The position numbers were made by a program, and so were the translations under genes. From NCBI GenBank assembly GCA_009801085.1, contig VNWV01000009.1:1-64000 (forward strand): DNA of 64,000 bases. The letters are read 5' to 3'. Under the pieces are notes generated by a model. The model was given only the letters and a program-made list of their open reading frames with translations, had not been told where the DNA came from and did not search any database. This DNA comes from Lasiodiplodia sp. COLG20 (lineage: Eukaryota; Ascomycota; Dothideomycetes; Botryosphaeriales; Botryosphaeriaceae). Below are positions 43,582 to 53,938 of the stretch, in pieces. How positions within the stretch are numbered: position 1 is the stretch's first letter; every line of letters starts with the position of its first letter.

Positions 43582-44625
43582 ATGGGGAGCCGAACTGACC
43601 ATGAGGGTGGTGTTCATGTGATATATCCGGGCGGCGACACCATCTTCCTTTGTGGCCCGAATAAGGTGAAGCTTCTCGTCCATTCGATCTTTCTAACGAA
43701 TGCGTCGAAAGTGTTTGCTGCCATGCTTGGCCCATTCTTCCGCGAAGGACAACCACAGACTAATTCCGGACCTCGAGAAATCCCATTGCCAGAAGACGAC
43801 CCATTCTCTATGCAGGTCATTTTCGGCGTCATTCACTCTCGCCGTGAAGCCTCACATGAGAATGTGTCGCCGAAGCAGCTGTTATCGATTGCCTACGCAG
43901 CTGACAAATATGACCTCGTATCTACTTTGAAATACGCTTCTTCGTGTTGGTTTTCTTCAATCCAAACACCTGGAGACAACTTTCATCTCGAGACATATTT
44001 GCACAGCATGAAAGCTGCGTATCTTCTCGAAAATGAAGCTGCTTTGCAAATGGCAATGTCTGCGATTGTCCTCAGCTACACTGGGTCATTTCTCAGTCTC
44101 TGGCCACACTTTGATAATATCATGCCACGAGAAACCATATGTATGTTTTCCTATTCAGTTCTACAGGTCTGACAGGATAGCTAAGCCCTGGTTGCAGTCA
44201 TGCTGGAAGAGAAGCGCAACAAGATTCGCCTTGCTATCATAATGCAGCTCTGGCCACGAGATGACGTGCTCGACGACCGATATGGGAACCAAACTCTGCG
44301 ATGGGTTTACATGCTTCAAGCGAATGGATTACTTCCGAACGACGTTGTCAGCTCCGACCTGAGGAGGATTATCGTAAGGATCCAGAATGCATGCAAGCCC
44401 GATGCGTTGATGGCATGTGGAGTTGCCATAACATCTCAATCACGACTGCGTTTTCTAGCAGAAGTGGATGAGCTCACAGAGTGTGCGGGGATTTGTGTCG
44501 AGAGTCTTGGCAACCGTACCGGGAGAGAGACTATATGGTCAGAAGCAGCTTGGAAATCACGGCTATGTGTTTTAATCCTTGTTATTGCTTTTGTATACGG
44601 CTACTTTCAACAAGTTGAACATTAG
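43582..44625 (+). CDS. BTB/POZ-domain protein
   Basis: Exons 43582-44140 and 44198-44625, intron 57 nt, 328 aa. The N-terminal part has a BTB fold of the fungal type: GDTIFLCGPNKVKLLVHSIF, LTNASKVFAAMLGPFFREG, LPEDDPFSMQVIFGVIHSRR and SIAYAADKYDLVSTLKY. The rest is helical with no other domain. The last ~20 residues (CVLILVIAFVYGYF) are hydrophobic and could be a tail anchor. BTB proteins of this kind are abundant in filamentous fungi, mostly of unknown function; some act as adaptors for cullin-3 ubiquitin ligases. The splice restores RETIFMLEEKRNKIR. Confidence 0.82.
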
Positions 44626-44874
44626 TAAATAGTGAGAAGATACTCATTCAGAATTACGAGTGCCAGACTACCTCTTGAGATAGCCAGGACCAGCGACCAC
44701 CTAGATGTTGTGGCTATTTGTAGACAGTGGGCGGCTTTGGCCGTCCAATCTCTGTCACGGTCACAATGGACGTTGACGGTTGACGTGTTGGGTATTCGGT
44801 CTAGACATTATGATATGGCACTCTGTTGGTGCATGAACCCGTGGGGCAAGATATAACATGAAACCATGGAGTGT

Positions 44875-45654
44875 TTACAGCACCAGAGCAGCGGCAAAGA
44901 CACCCACAGCACCAACAATCGGCACGGCAACCCGCCCAGTAGCGCCGCCTGTCGACGAGGCCGTCGCAGCCGATCCAGTCGCGCTGCTGCTACCCGTTGC
45001 GGAAGAGGCTGTTGTCACCAGTCAGCCAGCATTCAGGAGAGAGAGAAAAAAAAGACAACGGAAAAGAAAACAGCAATACTCACAACCCCCGCTTGTCGCC
45101 GCCGCCACCGCACCGCCGCTGCTGCTCCCCGTCGCCTCAGCCGTCGCGCTCGCGCTCGCGCCCGCCTTCGTCGCCGCCGCCAGCTTCTCCTGGCCGGCCG
45201 TCACGTACAGCGGGCTCCACGAGACATCGGTCCCCGAGAACGTAGCCGTCTGCGTGCCGGGGAAATCCGCGTCCTTGCCGCCGATGACGGCCGTGCAGAC
45301 GGCGCGCTCGGTGCTGGCCGTGATATCGCAGTACTCGTCCATGGTGACGTCGGCGGTCGCGCCGGACGAGGCGGCGTAATAGTAGCGCATGGTGGACGGG
45401 CCGGCGATGAGCGTCATGGCGTTGCCGGGGATGCCGCAGTCGGAGGAGTCGAGGTCGTCGGTGGTGGTGGTGGTCGAGGGCGAGCAGGCGATCAGGTAGG
45501 TCGCGGCGGTGGCGTCGGCCGCGATGACGGAGGCGACGGGCGTGTTGTCGAAGCCTAGGTTCATCCAGCTTGTCGTGAGCGTGCTGCTCGACTCGGCCAT
45601 GGCGCCGGCAGCGGCGGTGGCGGCGGTGAGGAGGGTGGCGGCGAGCTTGGGCAT
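44875..45654 (-). CDS. Secreted Ser/Ala-rich protein, probably GPI-anchored
   Basis: Exons 45654-45084 and 45008-44875, intron 75 nt with a GCTGAC branch site, 234 aa. Signal peptide (MPKLAATLLTAATAAAGAMA), then a compact domain with four Cys (LIACSPST, DSSDCGIPG, DEYCDITAS, RAVCTAVIGG), then a low-complexity Ser/Ala/Thr/Gly tail, and a hydrophobic C-terminus (VAVPIVGAVGVFAAALVL) typical of GPI-attachment signals. The reading frame of the first exon runs on past the donor with a different end; the splice is preferred because only it gives the GPI-type C-terminus. A cell-wall or plasma-membrane surface protein is likely; the function is unknown. Confidence 0.82.
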
Positions 45655-46706
45655 TTTTGTTTGTTGTGGTGGTGATTGTGGTGCGCAAAGCGAATGAATT
45701 TGGTAGTGACTGATTTGGAAATTGACGCGACGGATGTTAAATGAAAGGCTGCGATCGCGGTAGAGATGGAAAGTGGATAGAGGACGGATTCGAAGAAGCT
45801 TTTGATGTTCTGCTGTGCCGCAGTATTTGCTTGACCGCAATATTCCTTCGTGGGCGCCCTGGGCGCTTCTACTGCCGGGCGGCGGGCCGTTGCGTTGGAT
45901 GAGCGGGGCCTCTTGTAAATTGAGACGGCGGTGGCGCCATATCCGTCGCTTGGCAGGGGCGAAGGATTCGCCGCCTTGCCGCTTGAAGGCCGTGTTCCCG
46001 AGACCCCATGAGGCTGCTCCACTCACGTCCTAATCGATAAAGCTAGTACTGCGTTACACTGTTGCAGAAAACGACCGTGAGATCCGGCGATACTCAGGCT
46101 ATAGTGAGCAAAAGCTGGAAGAATGTTTCGGGCGCTCTTTACCATTATCTGAAGCTCCTTGAGCTTCATGTCTCTTGATTTATGTTCATGGTTCCTCTTT
46201 AATCCGCGATAACCTCTGCAGCTTCCTTGCGTTGCTGCTTCGTGTTGATCTCTTATCGCAGACGCTTTTTGCGAGTATCGATGTTCCTCTGAGCCGTCTT
46301 GCAGAGCCAGAAAATCGCATCAGCCAGCTCACCCACCGGTCGCCCTTTGAGGACAAAGTTTTCTGGTTCAAGTGGTCGGACCGCCGATCGGCCGAGCGGA
46401 ATATATATTCCTCACTTCATTGTAGCTGCTGAGAAATACTTGATATGTCAGCTATCGATGCGAAGTAAAGGTCCACTCTACTATCAATCCGTATTGGACT
46501 CTGCTACACAAAACCTAGCTTTAAACGGAAAGCTATCCGCTTACACCATAGGATCATCGTAGATCACGCAACGACGCTTAATCATCAAACATGAATTTCG
46601 CGCCGCTCTGGCGGTGTTTATATATTGGCAACAGTGAACGCCATGATGTCTAAAGCAGCAGACAGATATCTCACCAACTACACAAACACCATTGAGACTT
46701 CCCCCG
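45655..46706. other. Intergenic region between divergent genes
   Basis: 1.05 kb between the GPI-type protein gene (-) and the NmrA-like gene (+). No gene is supported; it contains both promoters. Confidence 0.45.
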
Positions 46707-47705
46707 ATGTCTTCGACAACCACCATCGCCATCGCCGGCATCAGCAGTAGACTGGCTCTTGGTGTCGTCGCTTCCCTCCTCCAGCGTCCGGACGTCACCA
46801 TTCGCGGCTCATGCCGTGATTTCAGTAAGCTGCCAGTATCCCTTCGGAATGACCCCCGCGTCTCAATCATCCAGACGGACCCCTACGACAAAGACGCTCT
46901 GCGCGGCCTCTTGAAAGGCGCCGATGTCGCCATGTGCACCTATTTTGCCGACAACCAAACCATGCTTGAAGGCCAGAAACTGCTGATCGACTTATGCGAG
47001 GAAGAGGGGGTGATGCGGTACATTGCGAGCGATTACACCACTGATTACACCAAGCTGGACTGGGGCGACATCGAGTTCAAAGATCCCATGAAACACGTGA
47101 AGGCGTACCTAGAGACAAAGAAGCGGGTCAAGGGGGTGCATGTTCTGATCGGGCTGCTGCTGGACATGAACTTGGATTGGCTGGAGCTCTGGAATCCGAA
47201 GATCAAGACTTTGAGGTATTGGGGGACGGGCCACGAGAAGTGGGAGTTTACGACGTACCGGACCGCTGCGGAGTATGTTGCTGCCGTGGCGATGGATCCA
47301 AGCGCTGTGGGCGTCCTCAAGTGTATGTTATCTTTGCTTCGACCTATTCGTTTTTGAACGCTAATCAAGCCAATCAGTCCTGGGGGACCGGAAGAGCATG
47401 TTTGAGATTGCAGATATCATGGAGTCCGTGTATGGCTTCAAGCCGGCCCTCGAGAGCCGTGGATCATTGAAAGACCTCGCCCAGCGAAGAGAGTCCAGTG
47501 GACAGCAGCATCCGGCAAAGTGAGTGGCATAAAAATGTCTCTGTTGCTTCGGTGGCTGACCTGTAGAAGTGCGGTTGCGTATTTCATGCTTACTGGGAGG
47601 ATCTATCTCGGTAATCATCTTGAGAACCAGAGCTATCCAGGTATTGGCCCAGAGAACGTACAAGCGTTCTTTGAAAGAGGGGACATCTTCCACAGCGTTC
47701 ACTAA
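46707..47705 (+). CDS. NmrA-like NAD(P)-binding protein
   Basis: Exons 46707-47322, 47378-47519 and 47567-47705; introns of 55 and 47 nt; 298 aa. Atypical short-chain dehydrogenase fold: N-terminal nucleotide loop TTIAIAGISSRLALGVVASL, second strand TIRGSCRDFSKL, then VSIIQTDPYDKDALRGLL and the downstream sheet YIASDYTTDYTKLDW. The catalytic Tyr-x3-Lys of classical reductases is not evident, as is usual in the NmrA/isoflavone-reductase-like group; members include redox sensors and reductases of secondary metabolism. The third exon is read in the frame giving YFMLTGRIYLGNHLENQSYP because this fits the family end; another frame is also open. The role is unknown. Confidence 0.84.
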
Positions 47706-48198
47706 AGAGCCAGAAGTCTCCTCTTTCCATCATATGAAGGGGACGAATAGAGTACCCTGGGCCGGTGGATATTTGAGGGTAGCAGTAACTTTACAGTTTT
47801 GCTTGTGATTTCGTAGGACTGCTCCGATCTCCAAGTTTCTGTCTTCCAACTTAGCCACGCTACCTACACTGGAGATGACTGCTAGATCTTACTAATTCTT
47901 AAAAATTACAAATCTCTCGAGCTCAAGGTGGAGACTGTCGACTACGTTTTTAGAGATACTCTTTCGAACCATTCTTCAAATCCTCAGAAGCGAACTTATA
48001 TCGAGCTGTGAATACAAACTGGCGAATCTGTTTCAAATTCTTCTTTCGGTTCTAGATCATAAATCATCATAGCTAAGTTTAATTCCAATATTTCCTCTGG
48101 AGAATGTAAGGAAATAAATAATACGTTGAGAGAACATGGAAACATCCCAACTCCTGCGAAGAGAAACAAGCAATACATTTTTTTCTTTGCACAATCCA
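47706..48198. other. Gap between convergent genes
   Basis: 493 bp holding two 3' ends; nothing else seen. Confidence 0.45.
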
Positions 48199-50703
48199 CT
48201 ATCCCAGGCGAACGTCTTGCCAGACTGGATTGGCTGCATGAAATGCATCGATATGCATATGACCAAGACCAATGCGATACGCAATACCATCCTCCCATTC
48301 GACAAGTAGGACATGATAACAATTGAGGAATTTTTGTTCGAACTTTCCTGTATCATACCTTTGGAAATAAAGGTCCCATTTTCTTGTTGGCCCGCAGTCT
48401 TGGGGCGGTACCGAGATGTTGTCCAAGAGTGTTTCATCCAAATCCAAAGGGTCGTTAACAGGAAACAGAATTTCTCGTCCTGAAACGCCGGTAGTGCTGG
48501 TGAACCTTGACAGAGCGATGAGTCCAATATTCCGTTCGCTAGGTGGGCGATTTTTAAGGGAGACATCTAGACGAATGGTCCCCGCTTTGTGCTTCGTACT
48601 GTCGTACACGATCGCTTCTAACCATCGCCAGCTGCTATGCCGTTCTGGACCAAGCCTCATTCCTGCTGGATCTCCCTCGTCCAGGTAGCTTTTGGTGTCG
48701 ATAGGAAGACAAAAGCCTTGGAATGTCAAGATGGTGGAGCCTTGAATGGGCGACATGGCATTGCCCTCATCCTGACCCAGTGCCACAGGGTGAGGGAAGT
48801 AGAGATCCGGTTTCGACGGATGGATATACACAAACTGAGGGTATTTAAGATCTGGTCGTAGGTTTAGGCACTTCCATCCAAGCTCACGCCAGTTTGCACA
48901 CCTAAGCTCTTGACTGAAAAGGAGACGCTCGGGCCCATTTGCTGTTCTGCATTTCCAGAGAATGGATGGAACAATGAGGTCAGTGACTGAGTGGTACTGA
49001 ACTCCATGATCCCAACCAGCCCAGCTCCAGCTCGGGGTTGGAAGTCCTGGAATGTTCCGCCGGTGTTCACGCTTCCAATACTTGATGGTATCATCCCTCT
49101 CTTTCTCAAAGGCTGATCTGGATAGTTTACGGTAGTATCTTTCGGACGAAAAAGGTGAATCGGTGGTCCATAGCAGTGCTTCATCAAGGGTCGCAGCCGG
49201 GAGATTGAAAAAATGCGTAGACGGTGCTCCCCTGCTGAGGATCTCCAGAACCCCTGAGAATGCTGAAAGAATGTCATTCTCTTGAGTCAGGGTGCGACGA
49301 GAGTATGCGTGGACTAAGCTTCCATAGTCGGACCATGGTAAACGGCTCTCGTGTGACAGTCGTACGATAGATTTGGTGCTGGGTTGGAGTTTCCATGTCT
49401 TTTCCTGCGGCGGCAGGTGGGCGTTAAGCTCTTCGAAGTACATCGCATGCCTGCAAATGAATTGAAGCTGCTTCTCAGTCACGATCAAAAGACGGGAAGA
49501 CATGATCATCTCTTGAAAAGTCCATCCACGGCTGCTCCAAGGTGAGAAGTCGACTGATTCCAGAGAGTTCTCGAACGAAAGGTCTCGTGCAGACGCAAGC
49601 TCCATACCTTGCACCTGTCTAATGTAAGTATCGCTTCGACTAATGCTGATTCCAGGGAGGCCGTCGTTAGCAGATGACCCATAGGCATCTACGATGGTGA
49701 TCGCCGCATTTCTGTATATGAACCCCATTTTCCCATGCATAGCTTCTTTTTCAGCCGCATCGTCCTGAGAAATGCACAGTGAATCCACCCAGAGATACTC
49801 CAGTCCTATGTGCTTTGCAAGCTCTGCCGCATCCTTGATGGTCTGTGGCATCTGCACTGCGTTGCTGAATAGACCATTGGGCTTCTCCAGTATCTCTTTG
49901 GTGCTCGCCCCGTACTGGACTTGCTTCCCCTCGCCTCGCACATAACTAAGAGCGGCATATTTGCAATTCCCACTGACTCTTTTTACACAGCCATCCACCA
50001 CGTCGATCAGCAGCAAGTTGTGGACCACTGTCTCCAGAGGTTCTGCGGCATGGCTCGTTCCGCATGCTGCAAGCCAGTTGCAGCCAGAATCAGTCCCAAC
50101 AAATTTCGCAGGGATCCTTCGGCCATCTCCTGGACGTGGCCCAATTCGGTAAATAGCTGGGCGATGGTGCAGAATTTCACAAGGTTCGTGGTTCCAGAGT
50201 CCGAGGAACCCAAGTGAACTTGGTAAGCTGCAAAGACTGAATCCCAGGCCGCTGTAGAGAGAGAGTGCGCCGGCGAAATCCTGATACTCCGGGTGCAGAA
50301 GTTTGTACCCATGTGTGATTAGACTGCAAAATGAACAAGAGGTCTGTTGGCTATGGTATCGAGGAGTTCCAATGAAGATGCATTCATCCTCATTTGGCTC
50401 GTCAATGAGTTGCTTGAAGTCAATGTGCCGACATAGTTTGCACAGGTATCCAGGGTCCGCTTGAGACAGGCTAGGCGGGTTGTCGATCCACCATCTGTCC
50501 CAGTTTCCAGATCTGATTGTCCAGGATTCAGAGGTCCCGTCCCATTTGTGGCTCTGGCCTCTGTTTACGAGGTATACGCGATGTCTTTTCATTTCAGTTT
50601 CCTGTGCTTCGGAATCCGAGGAAATTGGTTCTTTGGAGTCTTTGGCACCGCCAAGATCACTATGATCGAAATCGCGTTTACGCGCAGGTTCCCCTTCTGG
50701 CAT
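48199..50703 (-). CDS. HET-domain protein (long form)
   Basis: Single exon, 834 aa, from the first ATG (MPEGEPARKRDFDHSD); codons before it are not ATG. After a ~230-residue N-terminal part with CXXC pairs (YLCKLCRHIDF, TSCSFCSLITHG) comes the HET domain (about 265-415): KYAALSYVRGEGKQVQ, LEYLWVDSLCISQDD, NAAITIVDAYGSSANDGLPG and the closing SSRGWTFQEMIMSSRL. The C-terminal half is typical of long HET proteins and has no second known domain. HET proteins trigger cell death in heterokaryon incompatibility; most genomic copies are untested. The motif GWTFQE is intact, so the gene need not be decayed. Confidence 0.9.
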   Translation of the reverse strand: MPEGEPARKRDFDHSDLGGAKDSKEPISSDSEAQETEMKRHRVYLVNRGQSHKWDGTSESWTIRSGNWDRWWIDNPPSLSQADPGYLCKLCRHIDFKQLIDEPNEDECIFIGTPRYHSQQTSCSFCSLITHGYKLLHPEYQDFAGALSLYSGLGFSLCSLPSSLGFLGLWNHEPCEILHHRPAIYRIGPRPGDGRRIPAKFVGTDSGCNWLAACGTSHAAEPLETVVHNLLLIDVVDGCVKRVSGNCKYAALSYVRGEGKQVQYGASTKEILEKPNGLFSNAVQMPQTIKDAAELAKHIGLEYLWVDSLCISQDDAAEKEAMHGKMGFIYRNAAITIVDAYGSSANDGLPGISISRSDTYIRQVQGMELASARDLSFENSLESVDFSPWSSRGWTFQEMIMSSRLLIVTEKQLQFICRHAMYFEELNAHLPPQEKTWKLQPSTKSIVRLSHESRLPWSDYGSLVHAYSRRTLTQENDILSAFSGVLEILSRGAPSTHFFNLPAATLDEALLWTTDSPFSSERYYRKLSRSAFEKERDDTIKYWKREHRRNIPGLPTPSWSWAGWDHGVQYHSVTDLIVPSILWKCRTANGPERLLFSQELRCANWRELGWKCLNLRPDLKYPQFVYIHPSKPDLYFPHPVALGQDEGNAMSPIQGSTILTFQGFCLPIDTKSYLDEGDPAGMRLGPERHSSWRWLEAIVYDSTKHKAGTIRLDVSLKNRPPSERNIGLIALSRFTSTTGVSGREILFPVNDPLDLDETLLDNISVPPQDCGPTRKWDLYFQRYDTGKFEQKFLNCYHVLLVEWEDGIAYRIGLGHMHIDAFHAANPVWQDVRLG

Positions 50704-51358
50704 TTCGACCAATTCCTTATGCCACTGGGTTGATAATTAGCCATGAGTTGGGATCAAAATTGGGATGAAAAGATAATTACCCAGCGAATATTTGCCAAAA
50801 TGCTGTTCGAGATCGGCCTAAATGGTAGCGGGTAGCCTCAGCACCAAACAACGGTAATAAAGGGAAGGTGCGCAGATAGTTGGCAACATCTGGTTCTCTG
50901 TGGGGTTTCAGCTACAAGAGAAAAAATTTTTCATCATCTGACAGGGCTGTGCAGCCCATCTATTCCTCATCTGTAGGATCCCCGCTTGTCAAGGTTTGCT
51001 GCGCCGCAAAAAAGCGACCGACGGATCCTATCACCACAACGTACGAGAAAAAGGGGCAACTACGTGTTTCGCCCGCGTACTCATTGGTCAAACGTTACAA
51101 CTTGTACCGTAGTGGCCTCAAGTTTATCCGAGGAAGCTAATCAGGATATCAAGGGACACGTCCAGGTCACTACCTCTAGTCATCGTGCCACTCGTTTCGG
51201 TGCATCCAATATGACTGATCTTCATCATGTAGAGGAACAGATCATCATAGAGACTTTACTTTACGGAGTTCTGAGTACATTTATGAAGCCTTTATCAACC
51301 ATCCCTTTGCGTTTTATTGCATTGCTGCACCGATAGAACTGATACGGGTGTCCGTGCT
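50704..51358. other. HET promoter / sugar transporter 3' side
   Basis: 655 bp, no gene supported. Both neighbours are on the minus strand. Confidence 0.45.
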
Positions 51359-53389
51359 TTAGTCCCTATTCGCATCTTCCAACTGAACGACAGTAGCCTT
51401 TGGTAGGTTCTCTGCGTCTCCGCTACTCTTAAGTACAGCCATGTCGTAGCTGAGGGTAGATGTCTTGTAGCCTTTGAACTTCCAAGCTGGAATTCTCGCC
51501 GAAAAGAGCTCGTCCATCTCCTCAAGCGTACGATCTTTCAGCTCTGGCATGCATAGCCATACCCAGATCGCCCCGAGCGCAGAAAAGCCTCCCCAAACAT
51601 AGCCCAACTTAGCGCCAAGGCCAGCGTATGCCGGGTTCATCAAATATGGTGTAGTAAAGACAACAACAAAACCAACAACGACATTCACAGCAGTCTGGAA
51701 GAAAGTCAGTGAGACGCGCACGTACTGCATAAGAGGCACGTAAACTTACTGCGATACTCATCGTCTTCTCGCGTAATGATGAGGATCCAACTTCTGCTGC
51801 AGTGATGTACGCCGCTGGGCCCAGAGTCATGTGCAGAATGGCGGCGTAAATGATGAATGAAGCCACCATTCCATGGGTATCGCTGGCAGATCGGTCCGGC
51901 TTTGCACCAAGAGCTCCGATGAGGCAGAGGAAGACAGCCTGGAAAATGCAGCCGTAGAACGTGACGCTCCGACGTCCAAGGGAATCAAAGATTATCATGC
52001 CAATAATAGCTGTGACCATGGAAACACCATTGTTGATTGCCTGAGTAGAGGATATAAGTATATTCGGCTCATCGACGGAATGTGGGAGTACTGACCGCAT
52101 ATGCAAAGGCCATCTTCCCGAGGCCAACCTGTTTGTAGAAGGTCGGACCGTAACTGCTTGAGAATGTTACACCCGTCAGTTGTTGCAGGGCCATTATTCC
52201 AGTGGCGATCCTGATGAAAACATATTAGTGCGCTCTTCATTCAATTACTGTGGAATTCACCAAGCTTACCATGTTCGGCGAAGGTTTGTGCCCTTGAATA
52301 GATTGCTCCACGGTTCCTTCTTTCTCACGCCTTCGACATGTTGTGTGAAATCCTCCCTCATAGTGGCAAGTTCGATGTTGACAAGTCCATCTTGGACGTC
52401 CTTCGCAGGGCGAAGTTTCTCCAAAATTGCAAGGGCTTCATCTTCCCGGTCTCTGGAAAGCAGCCATCGCGGAGATTCTAACAGGTCAGCACATTATGTA
52501 GAATTCAGAAGTATAGTTTCATACCTGGAGTGAAGGGAAGTCCGACAATAATGATGACGGCGGGCAAGGCTTGCAGGCCTGATGCAACCATCCACCCGGC
52601 TTCGGTAGTGAGCTTGGCCATTTCGTTGTTGACGATGCCAGCGATTAAAGAGCCGAAAGTCAAGAACAGCTGGAGAGATCCAACAAAGAAGCCACGCAGA
52701 GGCGCGGGCGATACTTCCGATTGGTAGGTTGGAGTGACGTTTTCGACAAGGCCCACAGCAGTGTAGATGAGAATGCGCCCAATGGTGAATTGTGCGACCG
52801 TCTTGCTCGTTACTTGAACTGAAGCACATTGTAAGCATTGCACACCTGATAATGCAGAGGTTTCACCATACTGATGACGCCGACAATTTGCGTGAAGCAG
52901 GTCATATACATGGTTTTCTTATGGCCAAGTTTCTCGGTCATTGTACCGACAATGAGGGTTCCAGCCAGCTTTCCCAGAAGTGCAAGACTATCAAAGTATA
53001 TCAGTAAAATGTGTAGGGAGTGTATTCAGCGCCAATTGAATTACCTATTCATCAAAGACGAAACTTTGGGAGTAAGCGCGCAGGACCCATCAGAATCGCA
53101 GGTTCCGAATTGCTTTGCAAACGGTGCAAATGCCTGAACACCCGCAAATGATGCTCCATCGCTGGAGAACGTTGTCAGCTACGGTGTTGCTTTTAACGAG
53201 CCGTAGAAAAACTTACTATCCTTAACAGAAGTTAGCTTTTCATCATGAGTTGGCCATTGTCATCTTGACTCAGGCAAACATACCAAAAAATACGCTGCCT
53301 AATGAGTAGACGGAGCATGTAAAAATGAGGCGTGCCGTGACGGAACTCCAAGCACTTCCGCCCACAAATATCGTCCCTCTACCACCCAT
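51359..53389 (-). CDS. Sugar-porter family MFS transporter
   Basis: Nine exons: 53389-53284, 53217-53220 (4 nt), 53161-53045, 52987-52872, 52818-52525, 52477-52270, 52210-52096, 52040-51750 and 51694-51359; introns 47-63 nt; 528 aa. Signatures of the sugar-porter family (TC 2.A.1.1): GYDGA in helix 1, GRILIYTAVGLVENV, the PESPRWL loop restored by a splice, GIMALQQLTG, DSLGRRSV and PELKDRTLEEMDELF at the C-terminus. Twelve helices are expected, plasma membrane. It probably imports a mono- or oligosaccharide or a related polyol/acid. It is divergent from the FAD oxidoreductase (549 bp), suggesting joint regulation. The micro-exon GATA is supported by good sites on both sides (see findings). Confidence 0.92.
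53217..53220 (-). other. 4-nt micro-exon of the sugar transporter
   Basis: Only the four bases GATA are retained between two introns with textbook signals: GTATGT...GCTAAC...TTAAG before and GTAAGT...GCTGAC...CCAG after. They complete Gly (G|GA) and Tyr (TA|C), giving FFGYDGASF, the helix-1 motif expected in sugar porters. Confidence 0.72.
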
Positions 53390-53938
53390 AGTGTCGATTA
53401 CCAGTTGAACCGTCTATGGTAATCGAGATGAGAGGTTCAGGGGCGAGATCTGGGGTGTCGATCCAGGAATAAAGACTGGGGAAGTCCGGGGAAGTCGGCT
53501 TATATGGCCTTTCATTTGTTCCAGATATCCAGCTGGTGCAAGATTTTTGCAATCGGCAATCTAGCAGTAAGACCGATGCCACTTTTCTGGGGAAGGCTTA
53601 TTACCCGGTATTGGAGCTTGCTAGAGCAAAGATGCATATGATTGGCCAGGGCCCCTAATTCCGGGGATGTGGGGCATGCGGGGTTGGACGACCCATGGCG
53701 GCAGGCAAATTTTGGTCCGATCGGATGGACAAGACAAATGCCGAGTAGAAAATGACTAAGGATTCTCCGGCAATGATCGTCTGCCGAGGTATAAATTCAA
53801 AGTTGCTAAGATCCTCGTCTCTTCAAAATGGGAGCTGCCGAATTTGCTACGAACTCTCCCAGCTTTGACATTCGGAACACGGACCATTGAATCGACACCT
53901 TTCATTACTAAAATTGTAGATTTCCATTTCAAACAAAC
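53390..53938. promoter_or_regulatory. Divergent promoter, sugar transporter / FAD oxidoreductase
   Basis: 549 bp between the two start codons. It includes CGATCGGATGGAC-type GC-rich half-sites (CGGNNN-like, 53717-53727), which could suit a zinc-cluster factor, but no clear operator can be claimed. Confidence 0.4.

Noticed and set aside
53221..53284. Sugar transporter helix 1 read with one intron (donor GTTTGC) giving FFGIDG
   Set aside because: Weaker donor and loss of the conserved Tyr; the micro-exon model has good signals at all four sites. Kept as the alternative.
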